Source: Bacteroidia bacterium
GTDB lineage: Bacteria > Bacteroidota > Bacteroidia > Bacteroidales > Paludibacteraceae
DNA length: 64,000 nt
NCBI GenBank assembly: GCA_009930305.1
Contig: RZYM01000003.1
Coordinates: 1-64,000 of the forward strand
Direction of reading: 5' to 3'
Under the pieces are notes generated by a model that searched no databases, had not been told where the DNA came from, and saw nothing but the letters and a program-made list of their open reading frames with translations. Shown piece by piece: positions 27,144 to 36,030 of the stretch; positions within the stretch are counted from its first letter, which is position 1, and each line of letters starts with the position of its first letter. The position numbers were made by a program, and so were the translations under genes.

Positions 27144-27191
27144 TATAGTTTTTTAAGTAAATCGTATATATTTTTATTATGCAAACATTTG

Positions 27192-28004
27192 CTATGATAA
27201 AATTCCTTGCCAAACAATGTCAGATTGTAACATAGATGTAATATTGGGGGCTTTTTTGTATATTCCGAATACTGTAGAACCAGAACCTGACATAGACGCA
27301 TATATTGCTCCTGATGCGTATAAATCTTCTTTTATTGAAGCTATCAGAGGATATTTTGTAAAAACACTACTTTCAAAATCATTAAAGATAAATTTGCGCC
27401 ATTGGTCTATACTTAAACTTTGCAATTGACTTAAATCAAAACTAGCTTTTGCAGGTACAACCATTCGATATGCATCAGCAGTTGAAACTGCAACATTAGG
27501 TTTAATCAAAACCATGTAATATCCTTTTAATGAGATGCTTGATGATTCAAAAATATTACCTATTCCGGATGCAAAAACAGCTTCATTTTTAATAAAGAAA
27601 GGACAATCAGCACCTAATGTTGATGAATAATGTTCCAGTTGATCATTAGATATTGACAATTTAAAATAATCAGATAATAAACGGAGCATGTATGCAGCAT
27701 CAGAAGAACCACCTCCTAAACCGGCTCCAAAAGGAATTTTCTTTTCAAGTATAATAGATATTGGAGGTATTTTGTAGTCTTTTTCAATAAGACGATAGGC
27801 TTTCATTACCAGATTATCTTCAATATTACCATCAATTGCAATTCCATGTATCTTAAAACCATTTGTTTGAGCTAATTCTATTGACAAACTGTCACATAAT
27901 GGTATTGGGTAAAATATTGTTTCTATGTTATGATATCCGTCAGGACGTTTCCCTACTATACTTAGTCCTAGATTGATTTTTGCGTTTGGATAATATGTAA
28001 TCAT
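27192..28004 (-). CDS. ispE: 4-diphosphocytidyl-2-C-methyl-D-erythritol kinase
   Basis: The 270-residue GHMP kinase phosphorylates CDP-ME in the non-mevalonate isoprenoid pathway. It has the catalytic-site lysine in NAKINLGL (K9), the ATP-binding PFGAGLGGGSSDAA (91-104) and a catalytic aspartate in LGADCPFF near 135. A C-terminal GSGSTVFG motif completes the fold. The length fits the family. It has its own promoter region, shared divergently with dnaB. Confidence 0.96.
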   Translation of the reverse strand: MITYYPNAKINLGLSIVGKRPDGYHNIETIFYPIPLCDSLSIELAQTNGFKIHGIAIDGNIEDNLVMKAYRLIEKDYKIPPISIILEKKIPFGAGLGGGSSDAAYMLRLLSDYFKLSISNDQLEHYSSTLGADCPFFIKNEAVFASGIGNIFESSSISLKGYYMVLIKPNVAVSTADAYRMVVPAKASFDLSQLQSLSIDQWRKFIFNDFESSVFTKYPLIASIKEDLYASGAIYASMSGSGSTVFGIYKKAPNITSMLQSDIVWQGILS

Positions 28005-28020
28005 ATATGTGAAGTTTCCA

Positions 28021-28036
28021 CAAAATTACAAAATTA
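28021..28036 (-). promoter_or_regulatory. Tandem -7-like elements upstream of ispE
   Basis: The minus strand contains TAATTTTG twice in direct succession (28036-28029 and 28028-28021), 16 bases upstream of ispE. Either could serve as the -7 element. The duplication may give two start sites. Confidence 0.45.
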
Positions 28037-28114
28037 TATATATCAACATTATGGTTGTCGATAAATTGTTAAGGAAAAACTCTATTTTAATGTTAGTTCT
28101 AAGTGTAAATTTAG

Positions 28115-28122
28115 TACTTTTG
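28115..28122 (+). promoter_or_regulatory. -7 promoter element of dnaB
   Basis: TACTTTTG lies 17 bases before the dnaB ATG, giving a very short leader. No clear -33. Confidence 0.55.
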
Positions 28123-28139
28123 GGCTATAAAATATAAGC

Positions 28140-29666
28140 ATGGAATCATCTCAAGTAAAAAGGAAACAAACGACTACAGATTACGGTAAGGTTAAGCAAA
28201 AAGTGATTGATGAAATAGGCAAATTACCACCACAAGCACCTGAACTTGAGGAAGCTGTAATCGGTGCATTAATGCTTGAAAAAGATGCGTATTTCGACAT
28301 AAGCGAGATATTACGTCCTGAAAGTTTTTATAATGACCATCATCGGTATATATTTGAAGCCATAACACAATTAGCTTTACAACGTAAACCCATTGATATG
28401 CTCACTGTTGGTGAACAACTAAAATCAATGGGCAAATTGGAAGATGCAGGAGGTCAGATTTATTTAGCTGAACTAACTAGTAAAGTAGCATCTGCAACAA
28501 ATGTTGTGTACCATTCACAAATTATTGCTCAAAAATATTTAGCACGCGAACTTATACGAGTAGCTACAGATATTCAAACTAAAGCTTTCGATGAAAAAAC
28601 AGATGTAGATGAGTTGATGCAAAATGCTGAAGGACAATTATTTGAAGTTACTCAGCGAAACATAAAAAAAGATGTCACCCCTATTGGTGAAATACTTTCT
28701 GAAGCAATTAATAGAATTCAATTAGCCGGACAACAAGAAAACGGATATACAGGTATTCCTTCAGGTTTTAAAGGCTTAGATGCTATTACAAATGGATGGC
28801 AACAATCTACTTTAAATATAATTGCAGCTCGTCCTGCCATGGGTAAAACAGCATTTGTATTGTCTATGGCAAAAAATATGGCTGTTGACTATCAAAAATC
28901 GGTTGCTATATTCTCTTTAGAAATGTCAAATCTGGAATTGGTAAATCGTTTGGTTGTAAATGTATCTGAAATTGAAGGCGAAAAGATAAAACGCGGAAAA
29001 TTGGCTGAGTATGAATGGATGCAATTGCAATCTCGTACTACATACTTGGTTAACGCTCCTATTTATATAGATGATACCCCTAGCCTTTCTGTTTTTGAAT
29101 TGTGTAGCAAATCAAGACGCTTAAAAAATGAGCATCATATAGATTGTATAATAATTGACTACTTACAATTGATGAATGCAAGCGGTATGAGTTATGGAAG
29201 CCGTGAACAAGAAGTAAGTATCATATCTAGATCACTCAAAGCCTTGGCAAAAGAATTAAACATACCGATTATCGCACTATCACAATTAAACCGTGGTGTT
29301 GAAGGAAGAACAGGTGATGAAAAACGTCCACAATTATCAGATTTACGTGAATCTGGTGCTATTGAGCAGGATGCAGATATGGTATTAATGATACATCGTC
29401 CTGAATATTATAAGATAATGGAAGATAAGGATCATAATTCGACAGAGGGTATTGCAGAAATCATAATTGCTAAACATCGTAGTGGCTCTGTCGGTGATGT
29501 GCGTTTGAGATTCAAAAAAGAATTCATCAAGTTTACTAATCTTGATGAAAACAACGATAACAACTATTTTGATACACCTGCAGGATGGGTTCCAAACAAT
29601 GATCCTCTATACAATGATCCCCTAAACAATGATCCCCTAAACAATGATGTTAATTCTTTAACGTAG
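28140..29666 (+). CDS. dnaB: Replicative DNA helicase DnaB
   Basis: The 508-residue hexameric helicase has an N-terminal helical domain (about 30-140) and a RecA-like C-terminal motor. The motor shows Walker A ARPAMGKTAF near 230, Walker B CIIIDYLQL near 337 and SQLNRGVEGR near 380 with the arginine finger region. The last 25 residues consist of NDPLN-type pentapeptide repeats encoded by a 15-base tandem repeat; these are not part of the conserved fold. iorA follows 24 bases later, probably by chance of gene order. Confidence 0.97.
   Translation: MESSQVKRKQTTTDYGKVKQKVIDEIGKLPPQAPELEEAVIGALMLEKDAYFDISEILRPESFYNDHHRYIFEAITQLALQRKPIDMLTVGEQLKSMGKLEDAGGQIYLAELTSKVASATNVVYHSQIIAQKYLARELIRVATDIQTKAFDEKTDVDELMQNAEGQLFEVTQRNIKKDVTPIGEILSEAINRIQLAGQQENGYTGIPSGFKGLDAITNGWQQSTLNIIAARPAMGKTAFVLSMAKNMAVDYQKSVAIFSLEMSNLELVNRLVVNVSEIEGEKIKRGKLAEYEWMQLQSRTTYLVNAPIYIDDTPSLSVFELCSKSRRLKNEHHIDCIIIDYLQLMNASGMSYGSREQEVSIISRSLKALAKELNIPIIALSQLNRGVEGRTGDEKRPQLSDLRESGAIEQDADMVLMIHRPEYYKIMEDKDHNSTEGIAEIIIAKHRSGSVGDVRLRFKKEFIKFTNLDENNDNNYFDTPAGWVPNNDPLYNDPLNNDPLNNDVNSLT
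29596..29649 (+). repeat. 15-base tandem repeat at the 3' end of dnaB
   Basis: There are three full copies (29596-29610, 29611-29625, 29626-29640) and a 9-base partial copy. The second and third are identical. The unit length keeps the frame and adds five residues per copy. Confidence 0.9.
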
Positions 29667-29690
29667 AAAAAAATATCTAATAAAAAATAT

Positions 29691-31274
29691 ATGCAAAAAT
29701 TACTTTTATTAGCAGATGAAGCTATCGCATTAGGAGCCTTAGATGGAGGGCTTTCTGGTGTATATGCATATCCTGGTACACCATCTACCGAAATAACTGA
29801 ATACATACAGCAATCAAAGGAAGCTAGTGAAAAAAACGTGCATTGTAAATGGTCAACAAACGAGAAAACGGCCATGGAAGCCGCTGTAGGTTTGTCGTTT
29901 GTAGGTAAACGAGCAATGGTATGTATGAAACATGTAGGATTGAATGTAGCTGCAGATCCTTTTATGAATAGCGCCGTTACCGGTATTAATGGCGGTTTAA
30001 TTATACTTTCAGCTGATGATCCATCAATGCATTCTTCGCAAAATGAGCAAGATTCAAGATATTATGGTCAATTTGCACAAATCCCAATTTTAGAACCATC
30101 GAATCAACAAGAAGCATATGATATGGCATACGAAGGTCTTGAATTATCAGAACGTTTAGGACGTCCTATAATGCTTCGTATAACTACAAGATTGGCTCAT
30201 TCACGTTCAGGGGTAGAACGTCGCCCTATTAAAGCGCAAAATGAATTGAGTTACCCAAAAGATCCTAAACAATTTATATTACTACCTGCGATTGCCAGAA
30301 AAAGATATGCAGATTTAATAACTTCGCAAGTATTGTTTCAAGAAAGTTCTGAAAAATCAAAATTTAATATTCTAAAAGAAGGATCAAATAAAAAAATAGG
30401 TATTATAGCTTGTGGTATAGCATATAATTATTTAATAGAGAATATTAATGCTACTGCAGACTGCTCTGTTTTGAAAATAGGTCAATACCCACTACCCCGT
30501 AAACAAATTGAAAAAATGATGTCAGAATGTGACAGTATCTTGGTAATAGAAGAAGGCTATCCATTGGTAGAAGAATCATTGAAAGGATTTACCGGTAAAG
30601 CATTAAATATTCACGGACGTTTAGATGGTACACTACCACGCCAAGGAGAATTAAATCCAGATTTGGTTGCTAAGGCATTAGGAATTGAATCTAAAAGCGA
30701 TACAATCATACCACCTGTTGTTAAAATGCGTCCACCTGCACTATGTATGGGTTGCGGTCATCGTGATATGTACGAAGCTTTGAGTACAGTAATTAAAGAA
30801 TATCCTAAAGGTCGTATATTTGGAGATATAGGGTGTTACACCTTAGGTGCTCTTCCTCCATTTGGTGCAGTAGATTCATGTTTAGATATGGGTGCTTCAA
30901 TAACAATGGCAAAAGGAGCTGCTGATGGCGGTTTACATCCTGCTGTTGCTGTAATTGGAGATTCAACATTTACCCATTCCGGTATCACAGGCTTACTTGA
31001 TGCAGTTAATGAAAAATCTCCTATTACCGTTATAATATCAGATAATGAAACAACAGCTATGACTGGTGGACAAGATTCTGCAGGAACAGGCAAAATAGAA
31101 GCTATTTGTATGGGTATTGGTGTTGAAAAAGAACATATACGCGTATTTGTTCCTTTGAAAAAGAATTTTGAGGAAATGACTAAAATAATACGTGAGGAGA
31201 TTGAATATGAAGGAGTTTCTGTTATAATTCCAAGACGTGAGTGTTTACAGACTTTAAAACGTAAAAAGAAATGA
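29691..31274 (+). CDS. iorA: Indolepyruvate ferredoxin oxidoreductase, alpha subunit
   Basis: The 527-residue protein combines the POR-type N-terminal domain (AYPGTPSTEITEYI near 24) with a C-terminal TPP domain (CMGCGHRDMYEAL near 354, GDIGCYTLG, and GDSTFTHSG with SDN about 25 residues on). It oxidatively decarboxylates aryl-pyruvates from aromatic amino acids to aryl-acetyl-CoA. Archaeal IorA has an extra C-terminal domain with two [4Fe-4S] clusters. Here the protein ends right after the RREC segment, so that domain is absent. iorB overlaps by 4 bases. Confidence 0.92.
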   Translation: MQKLLLLADEAIALGALDGGLSGVYAYPGTPSTEITEYIQQSKEASEKNVHCKWSTNEKTAMEAAVGLSFVGKRAMVCMKHVGLNVAADPFMNSAVTGINGGLIILSADDPSMHSSQNEQDSRYYGQFAQIPILEPSNQQEAYDMAYEGLELSERLGRPIMLRITTRLAHSRSGVERRPIKAQNELSYPKDPKQFILLPAIARKRYADLITSQVLFQESSEKSKFNILKEGSNKKIGIIACGIAYNYLIENINATADCSVLKIGQYPLPRKQIEKMMSECDSILVIEEGYPLVEESLKGFTGKALNIHGRLDGTLPRQGELNPDLVAKALGIESKSDTIIPPVVKMRPPALCMGCGHRDMYEALSTVIKEYPKGRIFGDIGCYTLGALPPFGAVDSCLDMGASITMAKGAADGGLHPAVAVIGDSTFTHSGITGLLDAVNEKSPITVIISDNETTAMTGGQDSAGTGKIEAICMGIGVEKEHIRVFVPLKKNFEEMTKIIREEIEYEGVSVIIPRRECLQTLKRKKK

Positions 31275-31843
31275 AAGCAAACATCATTCTTTCTGGCGTA
31301 GGAGGACAAGGTATTCTTTCTATTGCCGCAGTTATAGGCGAAGCTGCTTTGCAAAACAATCTATATATGAAACAATCTGAGGTACATGGTATGAGTCAAC
31401 GTGGTGGAGATGTTCAATCAAATCTACGTATCTCTGATAGTCCTATTGCTTCTGATCTGATTCCATTAAAAGGAGCTGATTTAATATTGTCACTTGAGCC
31501 GATGGAAGCACTTCGTTATATGCCATTCTTATCTGATAACGGATGGATTGTAAGTAGTTCGCTAACATTTAAAAATATACCCGATTATCCCGATGATGAA
31601 TCTGTTTTAAATGAAATAAGAAAGATCAAAAATTCTCGTTTACTAGATGTAGAAGCCATCGCAAAAGAAGTAGGCTCAGTTCGTACATCCAACATGGTAT
31701 TATTAGGTGCTGCCCTACCTTACCTAGGTATACCTGAATCATACGTTGAAAATGGAATCAAATCTATTTTTGCTAAAAAAGGCGAAGGAATTGTTCAATT
31801 AAATTTAAAGGCTTTGAGAGCCGGATATGATCACAAACAATAA
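31271..31843 (+). CDS. iorB: Indolepyruvate ferredoxin oxidoreductase, beta subunit
   Basis: The 190-residue gamma-type POR domain begins with GVGGQGILSIAAVIGEA and has EVHGMSQRGGDVQS near residue 37, the IorB equivalent of the SYGPEQRGG motif of VOR gamma. It is translationally coupled to iorA by an ATGA overlap. With IorA it feeds reduced ferredoxin from aromatic amino-acid breakdown. Confidence 0.93.
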   Translation: MKANIILSGVGGQGILSIAAVIGEAALQNNLYMKQSEVHGMSQRGGDVQSNLRISDSPIASDLIPLKGADLILSLEPMEALRYMPFLSDNGWIVSSSLTFKNIPDYPDDESVLNEIRKIKNSRLLDVEAIAKEVGSVRTSNMVLLGAALPYLGIPESYVENGIKSIFAKKGEGIVQLNLKALRAGYDHKQ

Positions 31844-31865
31844 TACAATTAATAATTTAAGCATT

Positions 31866-32288
31866 ATGTTAGACAAAATTTTATCAATTTCAGGAAAACC
31901 GGGTTTGTATAAATTAATATCCGGAACTAAAAAAATGATTATAGTAGAATCACTCGCCGACAAAAAAAGAATGCCAGCATATTCAAACGAAAAAGTTATA
32001 TCACTAAATGATATAGCTATCTATACAGACGAAGAAGAAGTTTCATTGAGAACAGTTTTTGAAATGATTAAAACAAAAGAAGACGGTAAAGAAATTAAAT
32101 TAGATACAAAAACAGCATCTCCGGAAGAATTACGCAATTATTTAACAAGCGTATTGCCTAATTTCGATAAAGAACGTGTACATAATAGTGATATTAAGAA
32201 ACTTATCTTGTGGTACAACATCTTGACCAATAGCGGCGAAAACGATTTTTCTGAACCTAAAAAAGCAGAAGAGGACGAAAAAGCATAG
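31866..32288 (+). CDS. DUF5606-type protein
   Basis: The 140-residue cytoplasmic protein starts MLDKILSISGKPGLYKL, the recognisable beginning of the DUF5606 family found in Bacteroidota. A compact N-terminal domain (1-50) is followed by a helical part and an acidic tail (KKAEEDEKA). The function is unknown. The ATG at 31866 gives the conserved N-terminus; an in-frame ATG at 31827 overlaps iorB and adds 13 low-complexity residues. It is the last gene before the tRNA. Confidence 0.8.
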   Translation: MLDKILSISGKPGLYKLISGTKKMIIVESLADKKRMPAYSNEKVISLNDIAIYTDEEEVSLRTVFEMIKTKEDGKEIKLDTKTASPEELRNYLTSVLPNFDKERVHNSDIKKLILWYNILTNSGENDFSEPKKAEEDEKA

Positions 32289-32345
32289 GCATAAACTGCA
32301 AAGTGCGCATTTGAATAAAAAATATCAATTTTTTTTGACAAAAAA

Positions 32346-32378
32346 CTTGCACAATAGCCAAATATGCATTACTTTTGC
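32346..32378 (+). promoter_or_regulatory. Promoter of tRNA-Asn
   Basis: CTTG (32346-32349), a 20-base spacer and TACTTTTGC (32370-32378) form a good Bacteroidota promoter, 24 bases before the mature tRNA. Confidence 0.75.
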
Positions 32379-32402
32379 ATCGCTTTTAAGAGGCAATAAC
32401 AA

Positions 32403-32476
32403 TCTTCCTTAGCTCAGTCGGTTAGAGCATCTGACTGTTAATCAGAGGGTCCTTGGTTCAAGTCCAAGAGGGAGAG
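32403..32476 (+). tRNA. tRNA-Asn (anticodon GTT)
   Basis: The 74-base gene folds into a full cloverleaf. The acceptor stem TCTTCCT/AGGGAGA has one G-U pair, the D stem is GCTC/GAGC, the anticodon stem TCTGA/TCAGA has loop CTGTTAA, and the T arm is CTTGG-TTCAAGT-CCAAG. The discriminator base is G. CCA is not encoded, so it must be added enzymatically. Confidence 0.97.
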
Positions 32477-32482
32477 CAAAAT

Positions 32483-32512
32483 AGCATCTGACTTTTAGTT
32501 GGATGCTTTTTT
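32483..32512 (+). terminator. Terminator after tRNA-Asn
   Basis: A 6-bp stem (32483-32488 with 32502-32507) is followed by TTTTTA. It closes a single-tRNA transcript. Confidence 0.7.
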
Positions 32513-32584
32513 ATGCACTTTATAAAATACTACTCTAAGCTATTAAAGTTTATCAAGAAAAATCGTACGTACCACAAAAAAAGC

Positions 32585-32592
32585 TATTTTTG
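32585..32592 (+). promoter_or_regulatory. -7 promoter element of the S41 protease operon
   Basis: TATTTTTG lies 43 bases upstream of the protease ATG. No convincing -33. Confidence 0.45.
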
Positions 32593-32635
32593 TAAGATAA
32601 TAAGATAACCAAACTATATCAGCATAATATTTTCC

Positions 32636-34273
32636 ATGAAAAAAATTTATATCTGCCTGTTTGCGGTAATATTTTATATATCATCGGCATCAGCATCTTC
32701 TGAATCTCAGGCCTTTGCAATGGCAAAAAATCTAGATATTTTTAACTCTGTATTTAAAGAATTGAATTTGCATTATGTAGATTCTATACCTGTTGAAAAG
32801 ATAGTATCTGCCGGGATAAATGGAATGCTACAAAAACTGGATCCATATACTAATTATATACCTGAGGAGTCTGAAAAAGATTTTAAATTTATGACTACAG
32901 GGGAGTATGGAGGTATTGGTTCTCTTATTTCGTATAAAGACAGTATGGTATATATAAACGAAATATACGAAGGAAAGCCTGCAAACAAAGCAGGACTATT
33001 ACCAGGCGATGTGTTTGTTACAATAAATGGTAATAGTATTAAAGGGAAATCAACATCAGATGTAAGTGGCCTTTTGAAAGGCACACCAGGTACCAAAGTT
33101 ACATTAAGCATTAATCGTGCAGGCTCAAAAAAACCTCTTAAATTTGAATTAACCAGAGAGCATATTTATATAAATCCTATTACTTATTATGGTATGTTGT
33201 CAGATTCAATAGGATATATAAGATTATCGAGCTTTACTGACGATTGTGCAGAAGAAGTAAAAAAATCTATTATAGATTTGAAACAAAAAGGAATGAAGTC
33301 TCTAATACTTGACTTACGAGGTAATCCGGGAGGATTATTAAATGAAGCTATCAATATATGCAATTTTTTTGTACCAAAGGGCACTACAATTGTATCAACT
33401 AAAGGTAAATTAAATAATACCAGCAATGTATATAAAACGGCAATAAACCCTATTGAGCCTACTCTACCTCTAGTGGTAATGGTTGACGAAGGAAGTGCAT
33501 CTGCATCAGAAATTGTATCAGGTGCCTTACAAGATTTAGATAGAGCTGTAATTGTAGGTGAACGCACCTATGGAAAAGGCTTGGTTCAGAGTACATATCC
33601 TGTGGCTTACAATGGTCAATTAAAAGTAACTGTCGCCAAGTATTACACTCCAAGTGGACGTTGTATTCAAGCAATCAATTATACTCTGAAAGATGGCGAA
33701 TCATCTAAAGAAATTCCTGATAGTTTAACTAATGAATTTAAAACTAAAAATGGACGTATAGTGCGTGATGGTAGAGGTATAAGCCCGGATGTCAAAATTA
33801 AACCTGAAAAATATAAAACCGTAACTTACAATTTGTTGCTTCAAAACATAATTTTTGATTATGCAAATGATTATTATACGAAGCATGCTGCTTTAAAATC
33901 GATTGATGATTACAAATTTTCTGATAGTGATTTTGCTGATTTTAAGCAATTTACTATTAATAAAAAGTTCAAATACGAACTTCAATCTGAATCCTATTTA
34001 GAAGATTTAATTAGAACAGCCAAAGAAGAAGATTGCTATGAAAGCAATAAAGCCATTTTTGACTCATTGACAACATCGTTAAAACACGATATTAATGAAG
34101 ATATGAACAAAGCTAAGGATGAAATTACCGAATTCATAAGTTACGAAATTATTAAACGTTATTTTTATCATCGTGGAGAACTTATTATGATGCTTAAATC
34201 AGATAAGATTCTAGATGAATCTCTTAGCATATTAAATGATCCTAAAAAATATGACTCATTGTTGAAACCATAA
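32636..34273 (+). CDS. S41 family C-terminal processing peptidase
   Basis: The 545-residue protein has a signal peptide (1-20), a helical N-terminal domain, and a PDZ domain (about 85-170, with GGIGSLISYKDS and GDVFVTINGNS). The S41 protease core has the catalytic serine in GSASASE (286-292) and the lysine near 314 in GERTYGKGLVQ. A C-terminal helical region of about 130 residues follows. It probably acts in the periplasm, trimming or degrading exported proteins. ygiQ begins 2 bases after its stop. Confidence 0.93.
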   Translation: MKKIYICLFAVIFYISSASASSESQAFAMAKNLDIFNSVFKELNLHYVDSIPVEKIVSAGINGMLQKLDPYTNYIPEESEKDFKFMTTGEYGGIGSLISYKDSMVYINEIYEGKPANKAGLLPGDVFVTINGNSIKGKSTSDVSGLLKGTPGTKVTLSINRAGSKKPLKFELTREHIYINPITYYGMLSDSIGYIRLSSFTDDCAEEVKKSIIDLKQKGMKSLILDLRGNPGGLLNEAINICNFFVPKGTTIVSTKGKLNNTSNVYKTAINPIEPTLPLVVMVDEGSASASEIVSGALQDLDRAVIVGERTYGKGLVQSTYPVAYNGQLKVTVAKYYTPSGRCIQAINYTLKDGESSKEIPDSLTNEFKTKNGRIVRDGRGISPDVKIKPEKYKTVTYNLLLQNIIFDYANDYYTKHAALKSIDDYKFSDSDFADFKQFTINKKFKYELQSESYLEDLIRTAKEEDCYESNKAIFDSLTTSLKHDINEDMNKAKDEITEFISYEIIKRYFYHRGELIMMLKSDKILDESLSILNDPKKYDSLLKP

Positions 34274-34275
34274 TT

Positions 34276-36030
34276 GTGTTTTTACCTACAACAAATAAAG
34301 AATTAAATGCATTAGGTTGGACACAACTTGATGTTATATTGTTTTCGGGTGATGCTTATGTAGATCATCCATCCTTTGGTACTGCTGTTATTGCACGTAT
34401 TTTAGAGGCAGAAGGCTTAAAGGTTGCTGTTGTCCCCCAGCCTAATTGGCGTGATGATTTACGTGACTTTAAAAAATTAGGCAAACCACGCTTATTTTTT
34501 GGTGTATCTGCCGGATGTATGGATTCTATGGTAAACAGATACACAGCTAACAAACGCTTACGTTCTGACGATGCCTATACACCTGAAGGAAGAGCGGGTT
34601 ATCGTCCTGACAGGGCGACTCATGTTTATTGTCAGATTCTTAAAGATATCTATCCTGATACTCCTATTATAATTGGAGGAATTGAAGCATCATTGCGAAG
34701 ATTCACGCACTACGATTACTGGGACGATTGCATACATCCAAGCATATTATCAGATAGTAAGGCTGATTTATTAATAACGGGAATGGGCGAAAAACCATTA
34801 CAAACATTAGTAAGAAGACTATTGAATGGAGAATCCTTTGATAGTATTAAAGATATTCCTCAAACAGCATATTTATCTGATCCGCAGGATATTGAGATTG
34901 AATTGGCATCGCATGAAGTATGCCTCAAATCTAAAAAGTCACAAGCTGAGAATTTTAAAATTTTTGAAGAGCAATCAAATCTATATTGTCAAACATCTCG
35001 AATAGGTCAACGTATTGGAGATAAGATGGTTATTGCAAATCCTTCATACCCTCATTTAACTACCGAAGAATTAGATTCAATATATGACTTACCATATACA
35101 AGATTGCCACATCCCAGATATAAAGGAAAAACAATTCCTGCTTATGAGATGATTAAGTATTCAGTAACGATTCATAGAGGATGCTTTGGTGGATGTTCAT
35201 TCTGTACAATTTCTGCTCATCAGGGTAAGTTTATAAGTTCACGTTCGGAGCAATCAATTTTAAAAGAAGTAGAAAAGATTACCCAAGATGCTAATTTTAA
35301 GGGTTATGTGAGCGATTTAGGAGGTCCCTCTGCTAATATGTACAATATACATGGTAAAGACATTACAATCTGTCAAAAATGCAAAAGACCATCTTGTTTG
35401 CATCCACATATATGCAATAATTTACAGACTAATCACGAAAGACTTATTAATTTATATCGAAAAGCAAGTAAAATTGACGGAATAAAAAAGATATGTATCG
35501 GTAGTGGTATTAGATACGATTTAGCAACAATAGATTATTTAGAGGAAGTAGTTAAACATCATGTTTCAGGTAGACTTAAAGTTGCTCCGGAACACACTAA
35601 TGAAGCAGTACTTAATTTGATGCGTAAACCTTCATTTAAGTTTTTTGAAACATTTGATAAGGAATTTGAAAGAATCAACAAAGAGTCAGGTTTGCGTCAA
35701 CAATTGATCCCCTATTTTATTTCAAGTCATCCGGGATGTACGGCAGAGCAAATGGCAGAATTAGCAAGTAAAACAAAGCGTATGCACTTTCAGCTAGAAC
35801 AGGTACAAGATTTTACGCCAACTCCTATGACACTATCAACCGAAATGTATTATACCGGCTTAAATCCATATACTTTAGAGAAAGTTTATACGGCTAAAAC
35901 TCTGGCACTAAAATTAGAACAACGTAGTTTCTTTTTTTGGTATAAACCTGAAGAAAGAGCTGCTATAATAAGGAAATTAAAACAAATGAACCGTAATGAT
36001 TTAATACAAGCATTATATGGTAATAAATAA
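34276..36030 (+). CDS. YgiQ family radical SAM protein
   Basis: The 584-residue protein begins at a GTG that gives the conserved start FLPTTNKELNALGWTQLDV. A Rossmann-like N-terminal domain precedes the radical SAM site HRGCFGGCSFC (C302, C306, C309), which binds a [4Fe-4S] cluster. A C-terminal YgiQ domain follows. The reaction is unknown even for the E. coli homologue. It lies inside an operon with two peptidase genes and overlaps the next gene by 14 bases. Confidence 0.9.
   Translation: MFLPTTNKELNALGWTQLDVILFSGDAYVDHPSFGTAVIARILEAEGLKVAVVPQPNWRDDLRDFKKLGKPRLFFGVSAGCMDSMVNRYTANKRLRSDDAYTPEGRAGYRPDRATHVYCQILKDIYPDTPIIIGGIEASLRRFTHYDYWDDCIHPSILSDSKADLLITGMGEKPLQTLVRRLLNGESFDSIKDIPQTAYLSDPQDIEIELASHEVCLKSKKSQAENFKIFEEQSNLYCQTSRIGQRIGDKMVIANPSYPHLTTEELDSIYDLPYTRLPHPRYKGKTIPAYEMIKYSVTIHRGCFGGCSFCTISAHQGKFISSRSEQSILKEVEKITQDANFKGYVSDLGGPSANMYNIHGKDITICQKCKRPSCLHPHICNNLQTNHERLINLYRKASKIDGIKKICIGSGIRYDLATIDYLEEVVKHHVSGRLKVAPEHTNEAVLNLMRKPSFKFFETFDKEFERINKESGLRQQLIPYFISSHPGCTAEQMAELASKTKRMHFQLEQVQDFTPTPMTLSTEMYYTGLNPYTLEKVYTAKTLALKLEQRSFFFWYKPEERAAIIRKLKQMNRNDLIQALYGNK

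Noticed and set aside
29596-29649. Tandem repeat considered as a CRISPR-like or VNTR locus
   Set aside because: The units are contiguous, 15 bases, in frame with dnaB and have no spacers, so it is a coding repeat only.
30836-31354. Minus-strand ORF of 172 codons opposite iorA/iorB
   Set aside because: It mirrors two clear genes, has no promoter, and its translation resembles no protein.
33187-33567. Minus-strand ORF of 126 codons opposite the S41 protease
   Set aside because: It is antisense to the catalytic core and shows no protein-like features.
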